DNA of 64,000 bases from Candidatus Kapaibacterium sp. GTDB lineage: Bacteria; Bacteroidota; Ignavibacteria; Kapaibacteriales; UBA2268. The notes beneath the pieces were generated by a model. The model did not search any database. It was not told the DNA's origin and saw only the letters and a program-made list of their open reading frames with translations. Each line of letters begins with the position of its first letter. Position 1 is the first letter of the stretch. This document shows, piece by piece, positions 17,977 to 25,744 of the stretch. The stretch spans positions 1-64,000 of the forward strand of contig CALBDO010000005.1 of assembly GCA_937927515.1 (NCBI GenBank), written 5' to 3'. Both the position numbers and the translations under genes were made by a program.

Positions 17977-19548
17977 TCACTCCGATTGGCTATTTGTTTC
18001 ACAAATCCTATAGATTACAGTTTTGGGTAGTTTGCTATTTGTAAAGTTTTTAAATTTTGTGATGTTCTTTTCGATAACATCATTTCTGGAGAAAAACGAG
18101 ACCGTCTCGCCACCGCAGACATAATTTTTTCTGATTCTCCATTCTCCAATTTTGGTGAAGTTTTCAAATTGAACACCTTCAAACCAGTGTTCATAGATAA
18201 TTATTAACTCAGTATTATATTTTGCTAAAAGTTTATTTATTTTATCATTTGTAAATTGTCTTTTATTTCTTAGTTCGAGAACATCATTGTTCCCCAAGCC
18301 TATCAAGTCTAACAATTTGATGTTTGTATAGTACGTTATGGCTCCAATGTCATTGGCGGCAACAGAGCATGTGTTACAGTTTTCTTGTAAAAATTTTGCC
18401 ATCTGCCTTTGTTGTTCGTAAATATTCTTTGTACCTATGATTGCCATGTACGGAGAGTATAGCATTAACTTGCTAAAAAACGGTAAAATTATAAATACAA
18501 CCAAATACCAATGCTTGGATAGTTTAAAATACTGTGTGAAATACACCATTGCGTTCAAAATGCCGAAAGCTACCATGTAAGCCTCGTAACGGAATAACCA
18601 TCCTATCATACCAAAAGTCAGATGTAGAAAAAAGCTTAATATAAACAACAAAGTAAACAAAAAGTAGGTCTTATCTTTATTCCAAACACTTTTAACTAAA
18701 ATTGCTACATTTAGTATATATATTCCAGCAATATGAAGTTCAAAAAAATTTCTATATAAATTTCTAGTTAGGTTAACTAAAGTAGAAAGGATTCCTTGAC
18801 TTTTTCCTAGGAAACTTTTGGCTTGAATGGGGTTTGGAATAAACCCAGAGTCGAGGAAAAATTTACTAATTAATCCAAAACATACAACTAACACTAAACT
18901 TGAAATAAATGTTTTTAGCGAGAATTTCCAATCTTTGAGATAAATTATACTAAGTAGACAAAAAGCAAAAATCAGAGCAATACTTTCGTAACGCACCAAA
19001 ACCAGAAAAGGCGCCAGGTACACGATTTTTTTCTTTGCATTATTATTTGTAGGATTTTTAAAATATGACAAAACATTGTTTAGAAACATAATCAAAAGGA
19101 AAATATGAAATGAATGCTCCATACCACCAAAAATCAGGGCTACAGATGGTATGATTAAAGAAATCAAGATGCCAAAAATGAAATTCAAATCTTTCTCTAA
19201 GTGCTTTTTTAAAAATTTAAAAATTTGAAATAAGCTTAAAAGTATAAATATGATATTCAGAGCAAATGGGACGAAAAGGAAGATGTCTTTCCCCAAAACT
19301 TTATAAAAAAATGCTAAAATTAGAACCCAAAGGGGGGACGAAGAAGGAGAAGACTTTGAATTGCCATCGACACTCCAGAGTCCACGTTCAACTAAATTCT
19401 TCGCAACAGACATATGTATGTAAGTATCATCTAATGCGTATGTAAAATTTCCTTGAGTAAGTCGGAGAGAGAAATACATTCCAACAAATGTTATTGCGAG
19501 TACAAAAAGAAATGTGAAAATTAAGTTTTTGCTGAACAATACTTTCAT
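17977..19548 (-). CDS. GT-C-like polytopic membrane glycosyltransferase candidate
   Basis: 523 residues with about ten hydrophobic segments. Right after the first helix lies FTYALDDTYIHMSVAKNLVERG. The acidic pair DD in the first extracytoplasmic loop is the hallmark of GT-C enzymes, which use lipid-linked sugar donors. SSPLWVLILAFFYKVLGKD follows, as in many dolichyl-mannosyltransferase-like proteins. A soluble segment of about 100 residues forms the C-terminus. It probably adds a sugar to a surface glycan; donor and acceptor are unknown. It is separated from its neighbours on both sides and has its own promoter candidate. Confidence 0.6.
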   Translation of the reverse strand: MKVLFSKNLIFTFLFVLAITFVGMYFSLRLTQGNFTYALDDTYIHMSVAKNLVERGLWSVDGNSKSSPSSSPLWVLILAFFYKVLGKDIFLFVPFALNIIFILLSLFQIFKFLKKHLEKDLNFIFGILISLIIPSVALIFGGMEHSFHIFLLIMFLNNVLSYFKNPTNNNAKKKIVYLAPFLVLVRYESIALIFAFCLLSIIYLKDWKFSLKTFISSLVLVVCFGLISKFFLDSGFIPNPIQAKSFLGKSQGILSTLVNLTRNLYRNFFELHIAGIYILNVAILVKSVWNKDKTYFLFTLLFILSFFLHLTFGMIGWLFRYEAYMVAFGILNAMVYFTQYFKLSKHWYLVVFIILPFFSKLMLYSPYMAIIGTKNIYEQQRQMAKFLQENCNTCSVAANDIGAITYYTNIKLLDLIGLGNNDVLELRNKRQFTNDKINKLLAKYNTELIIIYEHWFEGVQFENFTKIGEWRIRKNYVCGGETVSFFSRNDVIEKNITKFKNFTNSKLPKTVIYRICETNSQSE

Positions 19549-19584
19549 CTATTTTCCAAAATCTGAATGTATTATAATTTTAAA

Positions 19585-19617
19585 GAAAAATACTAAAAAT
19601 CTTTCTCTATACCCAAA
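19585..19617 (-). promoter_or_regulatory. Candidate promoter of the GT-C-like gene
   Basis: On the minus strand TTTG (19617-19614), a 21-base spacer and TATTTTTC (19592-19585), one base off TAnnTTTG. The ATG follows about 36 bases downstream. The rest of the 200-base gap up to rlpA holds nothing else I can name. Confidence 0.35.
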
Positions 19618-19752
19618 GTGAAAGCAAATTACAAAAAAATGTGATGGGTTGTTTTGTCTGTGCTTTCGAAGACTGGTAGTATAGTTCCAGAATTCTGTGA
19701 ATTATACAAAAGTTCAAGAATTACAACAAATTATGAATGATGAATTCACTTG

Positions 19753-20163
19753 TTATTCTATCAATTCGATTTTTACTTTAATGACACCCTTTTCGACGAA
19801 GTCAAGAGCTTTCGCCGCAGACTTTGAAAGGTCTATAATCCGTCCAGAGACAAATGGACCACGGTCATTTACAATTACCAAGATTTCTCTTTTGTTATCT
19901 AAATTTGTAACTTTAATTTTGGAACCAAAGGGTAAAGATGGATGTGCAGCGGTCATTTCATTTGGATTATAAATGTTGCCACTTGCGGTTCTTTTGCCTG
20001 CAAAGCTGTCGGAATAGTATGATGCCAAACCAATTTCCACAAACTGGCTTGTTGCACTACTTTTAGGATGGGTATGTGAATTGAAAAATATTGTAGAACT
20101 GCAAGAGGTAATCACATAAGCTATCGTGAGGATTGAGATAATTTCACAATAACGGGTCTGCAT
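19753..20163 (-). CDS. rlpA: RlpA-family septal ring lipoprotein
   Basis: 136 residues. The N-terminus has a hydrophobic segment and a lipobox-like ITSC at about residues 18-21, so it is probably an outer-membrane lipoprotein. The rest is a double-psi beta-barrel: GLASYYSDSFAGKRTASG, the MTAAHPSLPFGSKIKVT stretch, and the conserved acidic VNDRGPF, ending GRIIDLSKSAAKAL. RlpA proteins cleave or bind denuded peptidoglycan glycan strands. No SPOR domain is present, so this is a short form. It overlaps the 3' end of manC by 20 bases, so the two are probably cotranscribed. Confidence 0.85.
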   Translation of the reverse strand: MQTRYCEIISILTIAYVITSCSSTIFFNSHTHPKSSATSQFVEIGLASYYSDSFAGKRTASGNIYNPNEMTAAHPSLPFGSKIKVTNLDNKREILVIVNDRGPFVSGRIIDLSKSAAKALDFVEKGVIKVKIELIE

Positions 20164-21238
20164 TTTTTCGCCGAAGAAAACTTACGATTTCTGTGACCCT
20201 ATCGGAATAACCTCGCTTGCACACCATCAACGCCTCTTTCGTGTCGATGATGATTAAGTCGTCTACACCAACAGCAGCGATGGTTTTTTCATCTGTTTGG
20301 ATAAAACAATTTTTAGTATCCAAGGCAATTATGTCTCCGACTAAGCAGTTATTGTTTGCATCTTTTAAAGACAGTCTATATATTTCATCCCAAGTGCCGA
20401 CATCACTCCAAGTGAAGCTAGATTCAATAGCGTAAACATTGCGTGTTCGTTCCATTATACCAACGTCGATGGATTCGGATTGGATTTGTCGAAATGTTTC
20501 TAGCACTGCTTGTTCAAACTGTGGTCTACCAACAAACCTTTTCAAAATGGAAAAGTAATTATAGATTTCGCTTGAACATACTTGAAGGGTATTCCAATAG
20601 GTTGATACTTTCATTATGTATATTCCAGTATTCCAAAGGAATTCGCCTGTTGAAAGAAAGCGCTTTGCTGTTTCGTAGTCGGGTTTCTCTGCAAAGGTTT
20701 TGCAATACCGAATTCCTCTTTCGTAGTAGCCTTCCAATCCTTCTTCACTCTTATCTACTTGGATATATCCGTAGTGAGTTTCTGGTCTAGTTGCGGTAAC
20801 ACCAATGGCGACGATTGCATCTCGGTTATCGACAAATTCTATTGCCACTTGAAGTGTCTCGTAAAACTCACCCAAGTTTGCAATATGGTGGTCGGATGGG
20901 AATAATACACAGATACTATCATCATCATAGGTTAAAGACATTTGGGTGAGTGCAAGGGAAACGCATGGAAGAGTGTGCCGTGGAAAGGGTTCATAGATAA
21001 CGTTTTTCGATGGTATGTTAGGGAGTTGCTCTTCGATAAAATGTTTAAATTCTGAACTTGTGACTATGTAAATGTTGTCCACTTCGAATATCTTCTGGAT
21101 TCTTTCTACAGTATTTTGCAATAGCGAGCCGGTACCAATAAAATGTTGGAATTGCTTGGGTTGTTTTTCCTTACTCTTTGGCCAGAGCGCTGGACTATAC
21201 CCTCCAGCCATTACTATCGCAATTGTTTCTTTGCTCAT
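20144..21238 (-). CDS. manC: Mannose-1-phosphate guanylyltransferase (GDP-mannose pyrophosphorylase)
   Basis: Makes GDP-mannose from mannose-1-phosphate and GTP. 364 residues, the single-domain length. Family motifs: PKQFQHFIGTGSLLQNT, VLFPSDHHI, EFLWNTGIY and FTWSDVGTWDEIY. The N-terminal signature is odd: AGGYSPALWP at 11-20, where the family has AGG.GTR.WP. The arginine normally contacting the triphosphate is A17, and the Gly-Thr before it is Ser-Pro. The lysine of PKQF (K28) is kept. Gmd and Fcl, which use GDP-mannose, are 31 kb away. It starts three bases after the queE stop. Confidence 0.85.
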   Translation of the reverse strand: MSKETIAIVMAGGYSPALWPKSKEKQPKQFQHFIGTGSLLQNTVERIQKIFEVDNIYIVTSSEFKHFIEEQLPNIPSKNVIYEPFPRHTLPCVSLALTQMSLTYDDDSICVLFPSDHHIANLGEFYETLQVAIEFVDNRDAIVAIGVTATRPETHYGYIQVDKSEEGLEGYYERGIRYCKTFAEKPDYETAKRFLSTGEFLWNTGIYIMKVSTYWNTLQVCSSEIYNYFSILKRFVGRPQFEQAVLETFRQIQSESIDVGIMERTRNVYAIESSFTWSDVGTWDEIYRLSLKDANNNCLVGDIIALDTKNCFIQTDEKTIAAVGVDDLIIIDTKEALMVCKRGYSDRVTEIVSFLRRKNADPLL

Positions 21239-21241
21239 ATT

Positions 21242-21898
21242 TCAAACTCCTCTAATGTTTCCCCAGATGTATTTGTGAACTTGCAAATTCAATCGAACGG
21301 GTAACGCATCATTGATAATCCATTCTGCAAGGTATTTGGGGTCTAACTCCCCCCACACGGGCGAAAAGTGTATCGCAGCGACTTTCTTTTCAAGGTCGAA
21401 TTCACGAATTTTGTCTTTTGCCCAATTATAATCTTGTTTATTCAAAATTACGAATTTAATTTCGTCTTTTTTGTCTAAGTATTCTAAGTTCTTGTATCTA
21501 TTGAATTTTTCCATTCCAGAGCCAGGGCATTTCAAGTCCATTATTTTTATTATCCGATTATCTACTTCCGAGATATCCAAGTGCCCATTTGTTTCGAGAA
21601 TAACGATAAAATTGTTATCGCACAAAAATTTCATAAATGGCAAAATCCCTTTTTGATTCAATGGTTCTCCACCAGTTATGGTAACAATCTTTGTGCCAGA
21701 TGAATAAATTTTATTCAATAAGTCCTCGCCAGAGAGCATAGTGGCGCGTTCTTTTAAATCCAGGGCATAAGGGGTGTCGCACCATTTGCATCTTAGCTCA
21801 CATCCTTGCAATCGAATAAACACACTTGGAAATCCAGTGTGCATACCTTCACCCTGAATAGAAGTAAATACTTCCGAGACGTTGAATTTAAATTTCAT
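21242..21898 (-). CDS. queE: 7-carboxy-7-deazaguanine synthase QueE
   Basis: Radical SAM enzyme of queuosine biosynthesis, converting 6-carboxytetrahydropterin to 7-carboxy-7-deazaguanine. VSEVFTSIQGEGMHTGFPS is followed by the iron-sulfur motif CELRCKWC (CxxxCxxC) and ITGGEPLNQ. The start is chosen at the ATG at 21898 (218 residues, MKFKFNVSEV), the usual family N-terminus. The ATG at 21919, two bases after the rlmD stop, would add seven residues and cannot be excluded. It lies in the rlmD-queE-manC-rlpA chain. Confidence 0.9.
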   Translation of the reverse strand: MKFKFNVSEVFTSIQGEGMHTGFPSVFIRLQGCELRCKWCDTPYALDLKERATMLSGEDLLNKIYSSGTKIVTITGGEPLNQKGILPFMKFLCDNNFIVILETNGHLDISEVDNRIIKIMDLKCPGSGMEKFNRYKNLEYLDKKDEIKFVILNKQDYNWAKDKIREFDLEKKVAAIHFSPVWGELDPKYLAEWIINDALPVRLNLQVHKYIWGNIRGV

Positions 21899-21920
21899 AA
21901 TTGTTTCAAATGCTCCCATA

Positions 21921-23333
21921 TCAAGTCTTTTTTTTGACCAACAAAGCAACGTTTTCTATGTGATAAGTTTGTGGAAACATATCAATCGGTTGCAACTCCA
22001 ATACTTCGTAAAAATTTTGTAATTCAAAACAATCTCTTGCCATTGTTGTTGGGTTGCAACTAACATAAACAATTTTCTCGGGCAATAATTGTAGTAGAGA
22101 TTTAAGTAAATTTTTGTGAATACCAGTCCTTGGTGGGTCTATGATTATTATTTCTGGTTTTTTTAGTATTTCTAATTGGGGGAATATTCCTTTGGAATGA
22201 AGGTCCATTGAAATAAATTCAGCATTTTTAATATTATTGAGACGAGCATTGTATATTCCGTCTTGGACTGCCTCTGGTAGGAGCTCTATTCCGATTACAT
22301 ATTTGGCTGTCTTTGCAACGGTTAAGGCGAATATACCAGAACCCGAGTATAAATCCCACACTAATTTATCTTCGGGTTCTGCGTATTTTATTACTTGCTC
22401 AATAAGCCTATTAGCTTGCTGGGTATTCACTTGGAAAAAAGAGAAAGGGGAAATTCTAAACTTTACACCAAGTAAGTCTTCGTAGATGTAACCCGAACCT
22501 TTTATAATATCGTAATCTCCAAAATTTGTTGGAGAAAAGGTATCGTTGGTGGTATGAATTAGATGTTGAAAGACTTCATTTTTAGAAAAATCTTTCTTGA
22601 ACCACGCAAGGAATGAACTTTCTTTTTCGCTTATCTGTGAAGTTGTAACAAGATTGACCATTAGTTCGTTGTAGGTGTGAGACCAGCGTAAAATTAGATT
22701 ACGTAGGAAACCCAAATGTGTTTTTAAATTATATGCGGGTATTTCGAGTTGGCTTGCTTTCTTCTTGATTTCATTAAGAATTATATTACCACGGTAATCT
22801 TGAAGATGACAGTAGTGGATATCCAAGACTTTATCAAAGCGCTCGGGAATGTGAAATCCAAGAGCAAAATGTTTATCTTGGGGCGGGATTTCTGTGCCAC
22901 TTTGAATTTCCTCTGTTGAAAGCCAGCGACTGTCGCCAAAGGAGAACTCCATTTTGTTTCTGTACTCATAAAGTTTTGGTGAAGGAATCACTGGTTTGAT
23001 AGGGATATTTTCTATTTTAGCAATCTTTTGAAATGCATCTACCACAAATTTTTGTTTCCATTGTAATTGTTGTTCGTATGATAGATTTTGAAAACTACAA
23101 CCACCACAAGTGCCGAAGTGTTCGCATTTAGGATTAATTCTAAAAGGCGATGGCTCTAATATTTTCGTAATTCGAGCTTCAGAATAATTTTTTTTATTCT
23201 TAACTATTTGAATTTCAAGTAGGTCGCCTGGAAGTGCATTTCGTACAAATATTACCTTTCCTTCGATTCGAGTAACTCCTTTGCCCTCGAATGCAAGAGA
23301 TTCAATTTTAACTAATAATTTATCTTTGACCAT
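21921..23333 (-). CDS. rlmD: 23S rRNA (uracil-5-)-methyltransferase, RlmD/TrmA family
   Basis: 470 residues. The N-terminal TRAM domain (about 1-60) is followed by the iron-sulfur cysteines CEHFGTCGGC. The C-terminal Rossmann methyltransferase has DLYSGSGIFAL, IDPPRTG and the catalytic VSCNP motif. The family makes 5-methyluridine in 23S rRNA (U1939 or U747) or tRNA; which site cannot be told. It begins nine bases after the rplI terminator. Last residues KKKT are followed by TGA. Confidence 0.87.
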   Translation of the reverse strand: MVKDKLLVKIESLAFEGKGVTRIEGKVIFVRNALPGDLLEIQIVKNKKNYSEARITKILEPSPFRINPKCEHFGTCGGCSFQNLSYEQQLQWKQKFVVDAFQKIAKIENIPIKPVIPSPKLYEYRNKMEFSFGDSRWLSTEEIQSGTEIPPQDKHFALGFHIPERFDKVLDIHYCHLQDYRGNIILNEIKKKASQLEIPAYNLKTHLGFLRNLILRWSHTYNELMVNLVTTSQISEKESSFLAWFKKDFSKNEVFQHLIHTTNDTFSPTNFGDYDIIKGSGYIYEDLLGVKFRISPFSFFQVNTQQANRLIEQVIKYAEPEDKLVWDLYSGSGIFALTVAKTAKYVIGIELLPEAVQDGIYNARLNNIKNAEFISMDLHSKGIFPQLEILKKPEIIIIDPPRTGIHKNLLKSLLQLLPEKIVYVSCNPTTMARDCFELQNFYEVLELQPIDMFPQTYHIENVALLVKKKT

Positions 23334-23341
23334 ATATAAAA

Positions 23342-23374
23342 TTAAAAAGGCTGTACCAAAAGAGCACAGCCTTT
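23342..23374 (-). terminator. Rho-independent terminator of rplI
   Basis: On the minus strand AAAGGCTGT, an 11-base loop, ACAGCCTTT and further T residues. It sits between the rplI stop (23394) and the rlmD start (23333), so rlmD needs read-through or its own promoter. Confidence 0.8.
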
Positions 23375-23393
23375 CTTGTTGTAAAAAAAAAGA

Positions 23394-23849
23394 TTAAGCT
23401 TCTTCTTCGTTGATAACCCAGACTTTAATTGTGGTATAGATGTCTTGAAAAAGTTTAATTTTTACGTCGAATACACCTAACGACTTGATGGGTTCATCCA
23501 ACAAAATTTGTTTTTTGTCAATTTCTATTTTATGTTCATTCATTAAATACTCGGAAATAATAATTGGATTCACAGAACCGTATAGTCTTCCCTCTTCGCC
23601 GACTTTCATAGGAATAGTGAGCTGGATTTGAGAAAGTTCTTGAGCGAAAGCCTCTGCTTTGGCTCTTTCTTGCTCGAGTCGTTTGATTTTTCTTTTCTTC
23701 TCGATTTCAATTGCTTTGATTGCTCCATCTGTTGCATAGTATGCATATCCTCGAGGGATTAGGTAGTTTCGGGCATACCCATCTTTTACATTAACAACAT
23801 CGCCTAATTTACCTAATTTCTCCAAATCTTTTCTTAATATAACTTTCAT
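23394..23849 (-). CDS. rplI: Ribosomal protein L9
   Basis: Large-subunit protein of 151 residues. The start is the ATG at 23849 (MKVILRKDLEKLGKLGDVV), with AAAGGAG seven bases upstream. The longer frame from 23879 would overlap rpsF. The N-terminal signature includes GKLGDVVNVKDGYARNYLIPRG, followed by the long connecting helix and a C-terminal globular domain. It follows rpsF by 26 bases with no rpsR between. Confidence 0.95.
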   Translation of the reverse strand: MKVILRKDLEKLGKLGDVVNVKDGYARNYLIPRGYAYYATDGAIKAIEIEKKRKIKRLEQERAKAEAFAQELSQIQLTIPMKVGEEGRLYGSVNPIIISEYLMNEHKIEIDKKQILLDEPIKSLGVFDVKIKLFQDIYTTIKVWVINEEEA

Positions 23850-23875
23850 TTTAATTGCTCCTTTCAAGTTATTAT

Positions 23876-24343
23876 TCAACTTTCAACGGCTGTATCGGCA
23901 GTTTGATTTGATTGCTCTACATTTTCTTCCACAGATGTTGCTTCTTCTTTAATTACTTCTTCTGTTTTTTGTGTGGTAGTTTGTTCCTGAGGTGCTATCT
24001 CTGTAGCTTTTCCTTCTGCTATTGCTTTAAGTCGATATTCGCGCAGTTTCTTCGGAAGAGCAAGCGTCAGATGGCGTAAAATTGTATCATCGAGTACAAG
24101 GAATCTTTCAATCAATGGTATTATCGAAGGGGATGCATCGTAAAGTACATGCACATAATAGCCATTGTATTTTTTTGTTATTGGGTATGCAAGCCGTCTT
24201 CGGCCCCATTTGTTGATTTGTATTATGTCGGCTCCTAAATTTTGAATGTAGTTTGTGACTTTTGTTATAATTGCTTCGATATCTGGGTCTTCTAAAGCTG
24301 CATTTACAATAAATGTTGTTTCATAAATTTTTCTTATACTCAT
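23876..24343 (-). CDS. rpsF: Ribosomal protein S6 with acidic C-terminal tail
   Basis: Small-subunit protein. Residues 1-100 are the normal S6 fold: YETTFIVNAAL, the NKWGRRRLAYPI stretch, and YVHVLYDASP. After about residue 110 comes a tail of about 45 residues rich in Glu, Thr, Gln and Ala, of low complexity and probably disordered. Tails on S6 vary among bacteria. The usual operon is rpsF, (ssb), rpsR, rplI; here ssb and rpsR are both missing. Confidence 0.94.
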   Translation of the reverse strand: MSIRKIYETTFIVNAALEDPDIEAIITKVTNYIQNLGADIIQINKWGRRRLAYPITKKYNGYYVHVLYDASPSIIPLIERFLVLDDTILRHLTLALPKKLREYRLKAIAEGKATEIAPQEQTTTQKTEEVIKEEATSVEENVEQSNQTADTAVES

Positions 24344-24391
24344 ACCTGCACCAAAAGAATACTTATCTAATTATTTGTTCTTAAAAGAGTT

Positions 24392-24423
24392 CAAAATTAA
24401 GAATATTTTCTTAAAAAAACAAT
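24392..24423 (-). promoter_or_regulatory. Promoter of rpsF-rplI
   Basis: On the minus strand ATTG, a 20-base spacer and TAATTTTG (24399-24392). Spacing is the same as before zapA. The start would be near 24385, with a 40-base leader. The gap from 24344 to 24648 (305 bases) is otherwise AT-rich; I see no gene, RNA or strong hairpin in it. Confidence 0.45.
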
Positions 24424-24648
24424 ATTTTAACAAATTCTCGACTTCTATTAACAAAATTTTGAATCGATAATCTACAGTTTAAGAAAAACAATCTGCTGAG
24501 CAAAAAATTTCATTGTTTGAATGGAATATAAAACAATAATGACATTAAGTTAACATGAACAATTTACACTGTAAAAACCTTTTTGCCAAAGTTAATAATG
24601 TATTTCTTTGTGTTTTAAATGAAACCAATTAAGATTGTCAAAGACTAT

Positions 24649-25680
24649 TTAGTTGAAATCTACAACTGTATTAAACTCTTCTTTCTGTTTGTTCGAGGGG
24701 TAGGTTTCGATGTATTCAGTGTAGTTATACAATATGTCGGCAATCTCTTGATATGATTCCGAAGTCACAATTTGGGAGCGAATTTTACTTGCATTTGGCA
24801 AATTTTTTAGATACCCACTGTAAAATTTGCGAAATTCAATGATTCCAAGTCGCTCGCCTTTGTATTCTATGTTCAATTTCAAATGTTGGAGGCATATCTC
24901 GATTCTTTCTCGAATTGTCGGAGGGCTTGGGATTTGTCCAGTGCGGAGGTATTCCTTTGCTTCTCGAAAAATAAATGGGTTTCCGATTGCTGCTCTTCCT
25001 ATCATTACTCCGTCGCACCCAGTTTCTTTAAAGGCGCGCTCTACATCAAGTGCAGTTTTAACATCCCCGTTCAAAATTATTGGGATGGATACTTCTTGCT
25101 TTACTTTGGCTATCCAAGACCAATCGGCGTCACCTTTGTGTGCTTCTTCTCTTGTTCTACAATGTATTGCCAAAGCCGCGATTCCTACATCTTCCAATCT
25201 CTTGGCGACTTCGCAAATTATGATACTGTTTCTATCCCAGCCGAGCCTGGTCTTGACTGTAACCGGGAGTTCAACACTTTCAACTACAAGTTTAGTAAGT
25301 TCTTGCATACGCTTGGGATTTTTTAGCATCGCTGCACCAGCATTGTTTTTTACCACGTTCTTAACCCAACAGCCATAATTGATATCAATGAAGTCTGGAT
25401 TGTATGTTTCGACAATTTTAGCGCTTTCGACCATTGGCTCGTCGTTTGCCCCAAAAATTTGAATTCCAATTGGTCGCTCTTCCTCGCTGAAAAGTATCTT
25501 GCGGATAGACTTCTCTACTTTTCTATACAAAGCCTCGCTCGATATGAACTCTGAATAAACTATGTCTGCACCAAAATTTTTACATATACGCCTAAATGGC
25601 ATTTCTGTAACATCCTCCATTGGTGCTAGGATTACTGCATTCTCTATTTTGATTTTGTCTCCAATTTTTAAAATTGCCAT
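24649..25680 (-). CDS. dusB: tRNA-dihydrouridine synthase (DusB-like)
   Basis: 343 residues. An FMN TIM barrel that reduces uridines in tRNA D-loops. Motifs: LAPMEDVTEMPFRR, IGIQIFGA, DINYGCWVKNVVKNNAGAAML with catalytic C104, TVKTRLGWD, and ILNGDVKT followed by CDGVMIGRAAIGNPF. The proline after the catalytic cysteine (GCP in most Dus enzymes) is W105. I do not know whether this is lineage-typical. It is divergent from pgi with a 64-base gap that must hold both promoters. Confidence 0.88.
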   Translation of the reverse strand: MAILKIGDKIKIENAVILAPMEDVTEMPFRRICKNFGADIVYSEFISSEALYRKVEKSIRKILFSEEERPIGIQIFGANDEPMVESAKIVETYNPDFIDINYGCWVKNVVKNNAGAAMLKNPKRMQELTKLVVESVELPVTVKTRLGWDRNSIIICEVAKRLEDVGIAALAIHCRTREEAHKGDADWSWIAKVKQEVSIPIILNGDVKTALDVERAFKETGCDGVMIGRAAIGNPFIFREAKEYLRTGQIPSPPTIRERIEICLQHLKLNIEYKGERLGIIEFRKFYSGYLKNLPNASKIRSQIVTSESYQEIADILYNYTEYIETYPSNKQKEEFNTVVDFN

Positions 25681-25744
25681 ATTTCATTTTAATTTTTTTT
25701 CATAGTTTAGAAACATTGAGATTTGGTAATTATTGTTTTTATCA

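Noticed and set aside
24344-24648. Possible displaced rpsR or ssb upstream of rpsF
   Set aside because: No frame there encodes an S18- or SSB-like protein; stops are dense in all frames.
24827-25378. 183-codon plus-strand ORF
   Set aside because: It lies opposite the dihydrouridine synthase gene, whose motifs are intact; the plus product resembles no family.
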